Source of the DNA: Rutstroemia sp. NJR-2017a BVV2
Lineage: Eukaryota > Ascomycota > Leotiomycetes > Helotiales > Rutstroemiaceae
Length of the DNA stretch: 64,000 nucleotides
Reading direction: 5' to 3'
NCBI GenBank assembly: GCA_002946415.1
Contig: NJPS01000056.1
Span: forward strand, 1-64,000
Shown: positions 23,387 through 36,219 of the stretch, one piece after another
How the letters are laid out: each line of letters starts with the position of its first letter
How positions within the stretch are numbered: position 1 is the first letter of the stretch
Notes under the pieces: generated by a model
What the model was told of the DNA's origin: nothing
The model's input: the letters and a program-made list of their open reading frames with translations, nothing else
Databases searched by the model: none
Made by a program: the position numbers and the translations under genes

Positions 23387-25789
23387 CTAATTAGTAGTTG
23401 ATCTTATTAATATTATTATATACTTTAGTTATTAGTTAAATATCTTCTTTAACTATAAATTAGTAAAGTATTCTAATTTGTTTATAATAATCTATATTTA
23501 TAATAATATCTCAAAACTATATCTCCGAAAGATAAAGTTAGTATATAATTAATATTATATTATTTTACAAAAATTATAATTTCTCAGATAAGTTCTTTTA
23601 TATAAAAACTACTATTATTATCTATATTATATAATTTATTCTATAGATTATATAGATAAAAGAAACTAATTATAATCTATAGATTATATATTATAATAAT
23701 TTCGAAGAATAGATAAAAAAGCTATTTACTTTAGTTAATATAATATTTTTCTATTAACTATAAATATATATAATAAAATAAGGAATATTTATTCAAGATA
23801 TTATTGAAAATAGATTATATATTAAAGTCTTTATAATATTCTTAGAGAAAAGAAACTTTATAAATAGATAAAAGAGAAATTCTAGTAATTTGAGATTTAT
23901 TATAAATTTTCTAAAATAAAAGCTTTAGATAAATAAACTAGTTTCTTTTGATTTATAATAGAAATATTATAAATTTTATTTATAATTCTAGATATAGATT
24001 GAAATCTATTAAAATAATAAAAGATCGAGAAACTAATATATATATTAGAAATTAGTAGGAAAACTTGGATTTAGTATTTTATCTCTATTTAGAATTCTTT
24101 TAGTTATATTAATAATATTCTATATTCTACTTTAGATTCTATAATTATTATTATATAAGATCTTTTAGTATATAACAAATAGCTTAATAATCTATATAAG
24201 TTGTTAAATAATAACTAGAAGAAATATAATAATAAGATATATAAACTAATTGATATTAAGTTCAGAATCTTTTAGAACTATTATACAAAAATAGATTTAT
24301 TTTTAGAAATACATATTTTCAGATTCTTATTTATTTTAAGAAATTAGATATTAAATTATTTCTTTAATCAGATCTCAAAAAGAAATCTTTTTTTTATATA
24401 ATATAAAATATAATTTAGAAATATTTCGAGATAGATAAATAAAAGTAAATTTATTTTTCTAAATAGAGATCTATTATATATCAAAATATATAATAATAGT
24501 ATCTTAATAAAACTAAGTTATAATATCTTAAATTACTTTTTGATAAAATCTATATTCTATAGAAAAACTTATTATATAAATATCAAAATAAGTATAATTT
24601 ATAAGATTAAGTTTTCAATATATATTAAGATATACTTAACTATAACTTTATATTATATAAATTTTTAGATACTTTTAAGTTAGTATATTCAGATTTATAT
24701 AACTCTATTATTACTATTATATATAACTATTAATAATTTATTATATTTGTTATAAATAAATAATATTAGATTAATCGAAAATATAAAGATTCTTATATCT
24801 ATTATAATTATAATATTCTATAATAGCTCTTTACTTAAGAAAAGTAGATTATAAAGATATAAATACTTTATAATATTTAGAATAATCTAGAAAGAAATAT
24901 CTTATATATAAAAAAGAAGAATACTAGTTTACAAACTATTTTAATATAAAAATAAAGAAAATATTTAATAATTATAAAAAGTAACTAATAATAGAAAAAG
25001 GTTTTAATAATAATAAAATAGAATAGTATATATAATATAAAGAAAAATAATAAAAAGAAAAGATATTAGAAAATCAAAAAGAAATTATATATAAATAGAT
25101 ATTTATAGAATTTAGTTTAATCAATAGTTAATAGATAATTAGTATATTTCTTAATTAAAATACTATATACTTTTTTATATAAGAAGATTTAAAGCTATTT
25201 CAAATATAATATAAAGAGATTTTTATTTTTGAGAAATAATATTCGATAATCAAATTCCAAAAAATTATATTAGATAATAAAATATTTAATATCTCTATAA
25301 TAAAAAAACCTTAATTTCAAATACTATAATAAAAAGACTTTAATATTATATTTACTTAGATAGATAATAAAGATTATATAATCTATTTCAAAAAGAAAAT
25401 AATAAATATTAAGGATACTATTATTATTAATATATTAATAGATATAATTATCTTTTATATTATTATAATTAATATTCTTTTTCTCTACTATATCTAAGAT
25501 ATAAATAAGATAAATATATAATTTGATAATCTATATAATATTTTTATATAAGGAGATAATATTATCTCTATTATCTATAAATAAAGATATTTTTAGATAT
25601 TTCTAAAAAAAAAAGAAACAATTATATAAATATATATAATAGAAAAAGAATTAAAATAACTATATCGATATTTCGGATATCTATTTATATATAAACTATT
25701 ACTACTATTAGAGAAAGTAAGATAAAAAGATATTAATATATATATATTTGAATATCTTACTAAATACTATAGATACTATTAGTTATATA

Positions 25790-26069
25790 TTAAGTTACTA
25801 GATAGATTCAAGTTTATAATCAAGAATAATATCGATTTCAACTATATTATTATTATCGATATTATATATATAGAAGATATATTAATACTTTATTTTATAG
25901 ATAAAGTAACTATATTTAATATAATATACTTTCTAAAGAATATCTTAATAAAAACTATATAGAATATAATATATATATACTAAATTGATATATATTAGAA
26001 ACTATCTAATTATATTATATATAATATAAAAACCAACTTTATATTTAATAAGTTTAGATAAAATATATA
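25790..26069 (+). pseudogene. Copia integrase, first part (interrupted by Gypsy)
   Basis: Translation reads NNIDFNYIIIIDIIYIEDIL then LYFIDKVTIFN and YFLKNILIKTI. This is the decayed catalytic core of a Copia integrase (D..YIDG.PVLH.VDEATRF). The frame breaks off exactly at the Gypsy insertion and continues at 32255 with KKILIEIYNNINKIEYYY. Integrase inserts the cDNA into the host genome; this copy is dead. Confidence 0.75.
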
Positions 26070-26074
26070 TATTA

Positions 26075-26288
26075 TATAATGAACTTTCAATAATAGAATA
26101 GATTTAACTTTAGAATTAATAATTAAAGAACTAAGAAAATTCTAAAGCTTGAAAAGTTTAAATATAGAAGATTAATTATATATAAAGTATATAATATATT
26201 AATACTATAGTAGTTTAAATAAGGAGTTTGACTAAGTAAATCTCAGATAAAAAACTAACTCCAGATTATTTTTATAAAGTTCGTTATA
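26075..26288 (-). repeat. Gypsy 3' LTR
   Basis: A 214 bp LTR, homologous over its whole length to 32036-32249. The differences are mainly C/T and G/A transitions. Confidence 0.92.
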
Positions 26289-27699
26289 TTATTCTCTTCT
26301 TTAAATAAATTTATTCTTAAGTATTATTATTTTAGCCAAAAGTTGATAATTAGTATTAGTTAAATAAGTATAAAATAAAGAGTATATTAAAGAAATAAAC
26401 TAAAAAATATATATTTTTAAACTAATATTATTAAGTAATTACTATCTATATAGTTATAATCCTTTTCTCTATCTTAGAATAATTATAGCTATTCGAATAA
26501 AAGAATAAATAGATTAGGAAATATTAGATTTTCTAAATAGAAGTTATATAATTTATATAATATTATCTTTAAGTTAGATATTTTATATTAGGTTAGATCA
26601 GTATTATAATTAAACTAGAAAATATAATATTTTAGAAATTTATAGTATTTTCTATAAATAAATACTTTATCAACTTTATATTTATCAATATCTATAATAT
26701 TGAATAATAATAGAAACTTATTATACTAACTAGATAATAGGTTATTAGTAGTTTTATATAATTTATTTACTAGGAATATATTATAAATATATATAATATC
26801 AGATAGTTTCAAATAAAAAGGTAATCTATTTTCTCAAATACTTTGAAATATCTATTTATAGAATAATTAAACTTTCTTGATAATTACTATATCGGGAGAT
26901 ATTATATATCTAGTTATATATAGTTACTTATATCGAAATCAACAAATCTTCGATATATATTAACTACTTTAGATATATAGTTTTATACTTTCTATATAAT
27001 AGAATATATATATTCAAATACTTTATAGTTATAGTAGATATAAGTATAGATATTATCTATATTAAGATTATCAATTATAGAATAATCTATTTATTAGTTC
27101 TATAAAGTTCTAGAAATATATCTATAAAGTACTTCGAAAAACAGAAAATCTTCGAGTAATAAATATAAAAGTATTAACTAAATATAATCTATTATAAAAA
27201 GATATTCCAATTAATTATCTTGATAATAACTAATAAAGGATTTTAAGTATTTTTATAGATATTAATTATAAATCTTTATCTAATTATCTATTTATAAATA
27301 ATCTATAATAGAGAATTTAATATCTATATTTAGGATATTATTGAATTCCTTCTAAAAAGAAGAGATAAACTAAAGATTATAATTTGATAATATAGTAATT
27401 AGTAGACTATAATACTAATAAATATATATCAAATATAATTTAGCTTATTTATATATCTCGATAATCTTATAATAAAGAATAATAATAATTTATTTATTTA
27501 AGTAATCGATAATAACTAATATATTATTAAATCTATATTTATCTTTATTAAAACTATAGTAATCTATAATAATATATTCCTAAGTATATATAAAGATTTA
27601 TTATAGAGTTATAGATTTTGTAGATTAGAAAGATATATAAATTAACTATATTAAGAATAATTAGATAACTTTTGTAAAGTAAAAGACTATTTTATATAG

Positions 27700-29200
27700 A
27701 AAACTTAACTTAGTCAATAATCAATATAATTCATAGAGATTATAAATTTTTCATTTTTCGATTTATTTGTAAAATATATATAATAAGAGTTAAATAATTT
27801 GGTATATTATATAGTTTGGATAATTAAGAATTAGTTTCGCAAAAGTAGATATATATTTAAATAACAATTATCTAAAGATCTAATTACTTTTTCTTTAGTA
27901 ACTATTATATTCTTTTCTCTTTTTTAGTTTTATTTTAGAAATCTAATTTATCTATTTTATAAGTTAAAATATTAACTAAAGAGTTTTGCTTTCTAAAATA
28001 ATATATAATCAAGAAATAGTAATTAGTAAGTAATTTAGTTTATTATACTTAATAAATATTAAGAGATTTGATTAATATAAAGTATTCTAGTATTTTATAA
28101 TTAGTATAAATATATATCTGGTAAGGAGTACTAATTAGTTTAGTATACTAGTTTGCGAATAATTTAATAATAGCTAATATTTCCTTATTATATATTTTAT
28201 AATTAAGCTCTATTATTTATATAGTTTTAAAGAAATAGATAATAAATAAATAGTTATTTCTATATTTCTATAAAAATATACTAGCTACTACTTTATTTGA
28301 TATATCGGTTTCAAGTATATAAAGAAATATATAATTATAATATTTAAGTAGAGAAATAGAGATTAGTATCTCTTTTAGTATATTGAATATTTATTAATAG
28401 TTTTTATCGAAGTTAAAACAAGTTCTAGTTTTTGTTAAATGAATTAAGGATTTTGTAATTAGATTAAAGTTATAGATAAACTAGTAATAGAAGTTATAGA
28501 AATCTAAAAAAGATTAAATATCTTTTATAATATTTAAATATTATTATTCTTATATAATAGTAATCTTTTCTGAATCTATTTCAATACCTTTAGTAGAGAT
28601 AATAAATCTTAAGTATTTTATCTATTTGATATCGAATTTGTATTTCTTTATATTAGCTTAGAAACTAGTATCTTGGAGATATTATAAAACTAGTTTTATA
28701 TATATTATATATTCTAACTTATTCTCAGAATAAATCAAGATATTATCTAAATAAGCAATATAAAATATATTTAGATAATCGAAAAATATATTATTTATAT
28801 AATACTAATAGATTATAGAGCTATTTATTAGTTCGAAAGATATAACTTTGTATTTATATATTTTATAGTATATTCGAAAGATAATATATTTTTCCGAAGT
28901 AAAATCTATTTGAATATAATAGAAGATTTAGCAAATATCTAATTTAGTAAAGATCTTTATATTTATAATATTGATAAATATTTTATTAATTAGAAATAGT
29001 AAATACTTATTTTTATAAATAAGAATATTAAGTATTCGAAAATCGATATAAAAATATAGATTATCTATAGATTTCTTAATAAAGAAAATAGAAACTATAA
29101 ATAATATTTAATTAGATTTAATAAAATTTTTTGATAGATTCTCTATAAGATACTTCTTAATAATCTTAAGTTCTTCAAATAATATCTTATAAAATAGATT
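27700..29200 (-). pseudogene. Gypsy pol remnant: reverse transcriptase and RNase H
   Basis: Minus-strand translation of 28721-28774 gives FYIAYLDNILIYSEN, the Gypsy RT active site with the second Asp turned to Asn. Downstream at about 28220-27960 is the RNase H region: NYKIYNKEILAIIK, then TPYQIYIYTNYKILEYF, then YYFRKQNSLVNILTYK, matching the conserved Y..DKELLAI, TDHKNLEYF and PGKQN..AD..SR blocks. Asp codons at TDHK have become Asn. An integrase should lie at about 27300-26400 and gag beyond 29500, but these are too decayed to delimit. Confidence 0.82.
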
Positions 29201-32035
29201 ATACTTTAATACTTTTTTACTATTATCTTCTAAATAAATCTTATAATTATAGAAATAGTAAAGTAATAAGATATCGGATTTAGTTTTAGAGAAGATATAA
29301 ATATAGTTGATATATTTATTGAAGATTAATAACTTAGTAATATTTATTTATAGAAAAGAATATATTATAGTTTATCTAGATCAAAAAGAAAGAAGTTAGA
29401 TTATAAAAATAATTTTCTACTACTCTTTATTCTAGATATCTCAATATTAATTAATTAAATTATCTAGTTTTTGCAAAGTTATAATAAATAATTTATAGTT
29501 ATTATATCTTTTATAAATAGTATTTAAAATAATACCCGAGATAATATAAATTTCAATAATAGAGAATTTATATATAATAGAAAGTATCTAAAGAGATTTT
29601 AAAAAGTATTTAGAAATTAGAGGAAATAGTATTTCTATTATTTTTAACTTCTTTTCTATCTTAGTAATACTTAGTTTTACTAACTTCTTATAAAATAATT
29701 TAATACTAATTAGAACTACTTTAACTATATTAGAATTCAATCTATTAGATAAAACAAAATCAGAGAAGATAAAATCTAATTCTGGTTTTTTCAGATATTT
29801 CTTAGTTAGCTTATAGAATAAAGTGATTTTATTGATAGTTTTAGTTTAAATTAGAAAGTATTTCTTCTTTCAGAATATATTCAATTATCTATTTTTCTAA
29901 TCGATATTGGTTTAATAAAAGTAGTTGATTATAGATTTGTTATTATCTAGTTATATTTCGGAATTAATAAAGTAATTAAAGATATAAAATAGATCGATTA
30001 ATTATCTTAATCAGTAATAAATATAATCTAGAAATATATAGTATTTAGTAAACTATTATTATCCTAAAATAATATATTGGGATCCAAGATAAGTAATTAA
30101 AAAGAAAGTAAATAATTATATATAATTATCAATTATAAAATTAATTAAAGTATAATATATAATTTCTTAGTTACAAATATTATTATAATCTTTAATTTAT
30201 AAAGAAGATTTCAAATATTTAAAAATAAGTTTTAGAATAAAAGAAAGATATTTAAAGAAAAATATATCGATAAATATAAAACTATTTATTTCTAAATTAA
30301 TAAGAAGTTTAGATTAGAAAAAGAAACTATTCTTTATTAAAGTATATAAGAGTATTATATACTTTCCTTTTATTAAAGTAATAAAATCCAAATATCTTAT
30401 ATCTCTTAATCTATCTAGAAAGAAGTCTTTTACTAAATAATATCTTTTATCTAGTTTATTTCTTTATAAACTATATAAGTAATTATCTTTATTTTAGCTA
30501 AAATAAGATTCTCTAAAATATTTACAAAGATTTCTTGATTTTCGTCTATCTCCGAATATTTAATTATATTTATAGTGTAAAGAATATAGAACCTAATTCG
30601 ATCTTTACTATAATTATCTAAAAAAGTAAAGTAGTATTATATACTATTTAGTTGAAAAACAGAAATATTATAGTGAGAAGTAAAGTACTATAAGATATTG
30701 ATAGATATAAAAATATTAAGATATAAATTCGTAGATATATATATATATAGAGTATTAAATTATTTTGTTTAGATAGTTAATTTGTTCTTATTTATAATAT
30801 AGAATCTACTTTGCAATCTATAAATAAGGTTATTAATAGAGATATCGGAATATATAATATTTATAATCTTGATTCCTATTTTGTTTACTTCGAACTATTA
30901 ATAGATCTATATATTATCTTCAAAAGATTAGTTAGCTATATATTCTATATCTATAATATATTGATAGAATTCGATAACTTTAATAATCAGATTCTAGTAA
31001 AGAATATATTTATCTATAATACTTATAATAATAATAAATAGTATAAGTTACTAATAGAACTTGGTAAAACTTAAGTTATTTATATAAAATATATAATATT
31101 TATTAGCTATATATTATATTTCTACTAAATTGGTTAAGAAAGTTATTACTAATTCGATAAGTTATATAACTATTAAAGAAGGAAATTATTATAAATATAA
31201 TTTTTCGAAATATATTAATATTATATCTTATATCTATTCTAAAATATATTATTATCGGAAGTTCTCAGTTAATAATATATATTAGTAAATCTCGAGTTAT
31301 TCTAGTATAAATACTTTTTATAAACTTAGTCTAATATTTATATTATCGTTTAGTTTATTATATAGATCTATTATCTTAGAACGATAAAGAGCTAAATTGA
31401 TCAATATAAATAAATTATAGATTTGTATATAGAGTTATTACTATATTTCAGATATATTTGCTATATATAAAGTATCTTGGAAGAAATATATATATTCTCT
31501 TATTAGAAGTACTAATATAGTCTATTTAATTAATAATTAAATACTTCGTAGTCTATTAACTTCTTTAGAGAATTTTTATAACTACTTTATAAGAAAGATA
31601 TTCTACTTTTCTAATATTAGTATATTTATTTAGTTATTAATACTTTCGTTAATAATTTAAAAGATAATAATACTAGATACTAAACTTTATATCTCTTATT
31701 AAAAGAGAATTCTATTTTGATCTTTGTTATTATTATTATTATCTATATTAGTTTTTTCTTAGATATCGATATATAGTTTAGAAAGCAGAATACTATTAGT
31801 AATAGAATAAATATTAATTAAATACTTAGAAGATATTTTGTTTATTATTGTTATCGTTACTAAATAAAAGGTATATTATAAAGATTATTAGTAATTACTA
31901 TATATCGAGAATCTCTCAAAATAAATCTATTTTTACTATTTAGTAATTAGAGTAATTAGAAGCAAAGAAGGATAAATAACTAATATTATTTAGATAGTTA
32001 TCAATATAGTTAATAAGGTTATAAGTTATTAATAA

Positions 32036-32249
32036 TATAATAAACTTTCAATAATAGAATAGATTTAGCTTTAAAATTAATAATTAAAGAACTAAGAAAG
32101 TTCTAGAACTCGAAGAACTTAAATATAGGAGATTGATTATATATAGAATATATAGTATACTAATACTATAGTAGCTTAGATAGAGAGTTTAACTAAGTAA
32201 ATTTTAGATAAAAAATTGATTCCAAACTGTTTTCATAAAGTTCGTTATA
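32036..32249 (-). repeat. Gypsy 5' LTR
   Basis: A 214 bp LTR whose outer edge abuts TSD TATTA (32250-32254). The internal sequence starting at 32035 (minus strand) is also present at 8315-8489. Confidence 0.92.
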
Positions 32250-32254
32250 TATTA

Positions 32255-32830
32255 TAGATTTCGAGATAAAGAAGATACTAATCGAAATATATAATAATAT
32301 AAATAAAATTGAATATTACTATATTTCTCTTTATCAAATATATAAAATCTTAAGTAAAAAACTATAGAATAAATAGATCTCTTAGAATAATATATTATAA
32401 ATAGCTATTAAAATAATCAATAATATAGTAAATTTAAATAGATTAATATCTATTTTTTTAGTTTTTAGTATCTATTTCTAGTTCAATTATCAATTAGTTC
32501 TATTATTATCTATATATATATAAGTAAATATAATCGATAAAGTAATAATAGAAATTAGAAAGTATAATACTTAATAATAAATAAAAGATATATTAGAAAT
32601 CAGAAATAATCTATAAACTTTTGATCTAATTAATCTTCTTCTTTAATTAGATATATATATTTATAAAGAAAAAGATAGATAAATAGAATTATTTAAATTT
32701 ATCAATATAAAAAAAGAAAATGAAATTATATAGATATTAATAAATCCGATCTACTTTAGAATAATATCTATTAAACTTTTCTATTTAAAAAAGTTTCTAG
32801 AATACTAAATTAAAACTAAACTCTCTTTTA
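32255..32830 (+). pseudogene. Copia integrase, C-terminal part
   Basis: This continues the integrase after the Gypsy insertion: IEIYNNINKIEYYYISLY, then NILQIAIKIINNIVN, LIPIFLVFSIYF, and finally IISIKLFYLKKFLEY. These match the E-containing end of the integrase core (VEAHNSIG..ERYH) and the fungal Copia C-terminal block ending in SVKP. Stops are frequent. Confidence 0.72.
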
Positions 32831-33247
32831 TTTAGTTTAGCTATAAAAAGGACGATATAATAGTTTTTTAGAAACTAATTTTGTAGATTATTATCTTATT
32901 CCGATATATAGAAATATTCTTGATAAAGAAAGAATAAAATAATTATAACTTAGTATAATAACTATATATATAAAGTACTATTATTATAGTAGAAATACTT
33001 TTTAAGCTTTTTTAATAGATAGAAATTAATAATTTAATTATTTATAATATCTTCGAAATAATATAATATAATCTAGTTATATATAAAAGATATATTTTCA
33101 ATATTAGATTAATCAACAAAATAAAAAGTAAAATAATATCAATTTTATATAAGAAGAATAGATTTATAATATAAAGATATAATAACTAAAATAAAGAAAG
33201 TATTTTTATATAAGTATCTATAATATAGAGATCAAGTTAATATATTA

Positions 33248-33669
33248 CCTTATTTAATAGATCACTTTATTTAAATAGATTATCAAATCTTACTAAATAT
33301 CAACTTTTATATATTTTTATAATTTAATAACTATTTAATATTCAAAGCTAAAAACTTATATATAGATTTATCTATATATATAGAATATATTGCTAGAAAC
33401 TGAAATTATTAAAAATATTAATAAATTAATTATATTTATTCTATTAAATATTCAAAAAAATATTTAATAGAAAAAGTCTAAATCCAGAATTTCACTAAGT
33501 AGAATTATTGAGGAACTTGGATTTAGATTCTTTATATATATAAAATATTCTAAGATTTAATTTTTATAATTTTATATTGAAAAGTTATTAAATAATAAAT
33601 TTCTTAATAATTATGATTTTGAATAAGGTTTGGATTGATCTATTTAAATAAGGTGATTTATTGAATAGG
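33248..33669 (+). mobile_element. 422 bp TIR element (MITE-like), copy 1, inside Copia
   Basis: The ends are inverted repeats of about 40 bp: left CCTTATTTAATAGATCACTT, and right end read on the minus strand CCTATTCAATAAATCACCTT, both followed by TATTTAAATAGAT. An inverted second copy lies at 34606-35012. It has no coding capacity. The flanks (ATTA) are too AT-rich to fix the TSD. It interrupts Copia between integrase and RT. Confidence 0.75.
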
Positions 33670-34605
33670 ATTATATATTAATAATTATTTGAAATATTAA
33701 TCTTAATCCTCTAAATATAAGAAATGAAAATAAGTATATATAATATTATTTAAATATATCTTTAATCAATTATCAAACTAGTTTATATAATTATTACTAG
33801 ATTATTAAGATAAATCGAATATTAGTATTTTAAAAGAATAATTATAATTATTTATAAATCTCTATATAATATAGTAGAAATAGATATATATTAATAGATT
33901 ATATATTATATATACTATTGCAAGAAACTCGATATAGAAATATCTTTATATAATTTATATTTCTTAATTACTATATCTCAAAATATATTTATAGTAGTTA
34001 CTTTATAAATCGATAATATATTTATTCTAGGAAATAAGATATTCTATAATAAAGAAATATAAAAACTAAAAAGAGCTAATTTTATTATAAAGTTAATAAA
34101 AATATTTATATTTATAAACTCTCTAATCTTTAATAAATACTATCTAATCTTTAATAAATACTATCTAATTCAAGAAAATAATAAACTATTAATTATATAA
34201 AAGAAATAAAATCAGAAAATCAAGATAATTAAGTTAATATCTAAATAGTATATAAATAACTATTATAAATAATATATTAGAAATATTTATTTCTTAAATA
34301 TATATTAGTTAAAAGTTAGTTTCGACTTTTCAGTTATAATTTAATATCAGAAACTTATAAATAATAATATATAAATACTTAATAAGTATCTTTAGTAGTA
34401 AATAGATAATCTAGAAAAAGAACTATATTATATATTACTGAATCTAGACTATACTAAACTCTTTATATATATTGATAGTTTATTCATTAATAATAAAGAC
34501 TTTAATTTATAAATAAAGTTTGTTTATTTTATAATAACTAATAAATATATAACCGAAGTATTCAAAATAAGAAATAGCTTTATATATTGAAGTAATAATA
34601 TATAA
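33670..34605 (+). pseudogene. Copia reverse transcriptase remnant
   Basis: Around 33992-34034 the plus strand reads VVTL-stop-IDNIFILGN, a decayed Copia RT active site (YVDDI.I.G). Upstream are remnants of the fingers/palm region, and downstream at about 34500-34600 the start of the RNase H-like region before a TIR element interrupts it. No functional frame exists. Confidence 0.68.
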
Positions 34606-35012
34606 TTTTATTTAATAGATTACCTTATTTAAATAGATTAGCTCAAACCTTATCCAAAATTATAACTATTAAGAAATTTATTATTTAATAATTATTCAAT
34701 ATAAAAGTATAAGAATAAAATCTTAGAGTATTTTATATATATAAAAAATCTAAATCCAAGTTCCTTAATAATTCTACTTAATAATTCTTGATTTAGACTT
34801 TTTCTATTAAATATGTTTTGGGATATTTAATAAAATAAATATAATTAATTTATTAATAATTTGAATAGCTTTAGCTTCTAGAGATATATTCTATATATAT
34901 AGATAAGTTTATATATAAGTTTTTAACTTTAAATATTAAATAGCTATTAAATTATAAAAATATATAAAAATTGATATTTAGTAAGATTTTGATAATCTAT
35001 TAAGTAGAATGG
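34606..35012 (-). mobile_element. 407 bp TIR element (MITE-like), copy 2, inverted relative to copy 1
   Basis: The reverse complement of this segment aligns with 33248-33669 along nearly its whole length (for example the shared block TTGGATTTAGA..TTTATATATATAAAATA). One terminal repeat has a short deletion (CCATTCTACTTAATAGATTATC instead of the longer form). It interrupts the Copia RNase H region. Confidence 0.73.
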
Positions 35013-35849
35013 TATATTATTAAAAGTAAATATATTATTAGAAATATCTTTGTTTCCGAGATCTATATAATAATTACTAGTATCGATATAATTATTATTA
35101 TAAACCAAATATTTGATATAATTCTAAAATAATTATATTTACTAGTAATACTAATTATAGTATATATTGATTTATATAACTTATATAACTATCTAGTTAA
35201 GTTTAGAATAATTAAAAAGAAGTATTTAATAATTGATATTATAATATTATAATAATTATATAAATAGTGAGAACTAACTAAAATATAATAGATCAAAGAA
35301 GATAATAATCTAACTAATATTATAATAAAAATAATTTTTAATAAAGTACTTAAGAAAATATTAAATAATAATAAACTTAGTATATATATAGAAAAATAGA
35401 TAGTTCGAAAAAAGAAGTAATATTAGAAAAAGAGAATTCCTTATATTTTTCTTTATTTTCTTTAATTTATTTTTTTTAAGTTAGGATAATATCGAAGATT
35501 TTGTTTTAAAATCTTTATTTCTATAGTAATACTATACTAAATCAATATTTTTACAAATATCTTTAGAAATAGATATATAAACAAAGAATATACAAAAAGG
35601 AAAAATAGAATTTTAAAAATCGATATATACTATATATAAACTTAAAAAGAATATATAAAGAGCTTTTTAATTTTATAGTAATAATAACTATTATTTCAAC
35701 AATTTTGGATATAACTAGTTATAAATAAAATAGAAGAATAGAAGAGATCGAAAATAAGTTTATAACTAAAGTCTACTTATCTAAGTAATATTGGTATAGT
35801 ATATTATATATATATATAATATATATAGATCGAAAAAAAAAGTTGCTAA

Positions 35850-36219
35850 TATTAGAATATCGGTACTTCGGCTAAGTAATAGCTATATAAGCTATTATAT
35901 CTTAGATATAAAATATACTTTATTAAAATAACTATATATATTTTAGATTACTATATATCTATCTATATATCTATATATATCGAAGCTGGAGTACTAGAGA
36001 ATATTAAAAAGAGTTTCAGAATATATTTATTATATACTATAAATAAGCTATTATATAGCTAGTTAATTATAGAAGATAAGACGATTTTATTTATTAATAT
36101 AAACTAGTTATTATATACTTAATCTAGTATCCTAGATAAATATCGATATAAATTTATATAACTTTATTAGATCTTTCCTTTTTTAAATATATTACTTTTA
36201 TTAGAAGATTCAATCAATA
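35850..36219 (+). repeat. Copia 3' LTR
   Basis: A 370 bp LTR preceded by the polypurine tract at about 35832-35849 and followed by TSD GTTTA (36220-36224). Confidence 0.92.

Larger units (their letters stand above)
26075..32249 (-). mobile_element. Complete Ty3/Gypsy retrotransposon inserted in the Copia integrase
   Basis: Two 214 bp LTRs (26075-26288 and 32036-32249) bound a 6,175 bp element, with an exact 5 bp TSD TATTA at 26070-26074 and 32250-32254. In element orientation the LTR reads TATAACGAAC...GTTYATTATA, i.e. TGTAACGAAC...GTTCRTTACA before RIP, a 10 bp terminal inverted repeat. A purine-rich tract (AAAGAAGAGAATAA) directly precedes the 3' LTR on the minus strand. RT and RNase H motifs are readable on the minus strand; all frames carry stops. 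Confidence 0.94.
23017..36219 (+). mobile_element. Complete Ty1/Copia retrotransposon, split by a Gypsy and two TIR elements
   Basis: Two 370 bp LTRs (23017-23386, 35850-36219) enclose about 6.3 kb of internal Copia sequence once the 6.2 kb Gypsy insertion is removed. The LTRs start TATTAG/TATCGG and end ..AATA, RIP forms of TGTTAG...CTAACA. The polypurine tract GAAAAAAAAAGTTG lies just left of the right LTR, fixing plus orientation. A 5 bp TSD flanks it: ATTTA (23012-23016) and GTTTA (36220-36224), differing by one G/A transition. Internal order is integrase before RT, as in Copia. All frames are destroyed. Confidence 0.93.

Noticed and set aside
30811..31041. 76-codon plus-strand frame inside the Gypsy element
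   Set aside because: The element is on the minus strand and the frame is low-complexity (Tyr, Asn, Ile) with no domain.
31880..32035. Initially taken as part of a ~360 bp Gypsy LTR because 8315-8689 shares it
   Set aside because: The left LTR stops at 26075 with a perfect TSD and terminal inverted repeat, so the LTR is 214 bp and this segment is internal leader.
33248..33669. Interpretation of the 422 bp element as a solo LTR
   Set aside because: It has about 40 bp terminal inverted repeats and lacks TG...CA-type ends, which fits a TIR element better.
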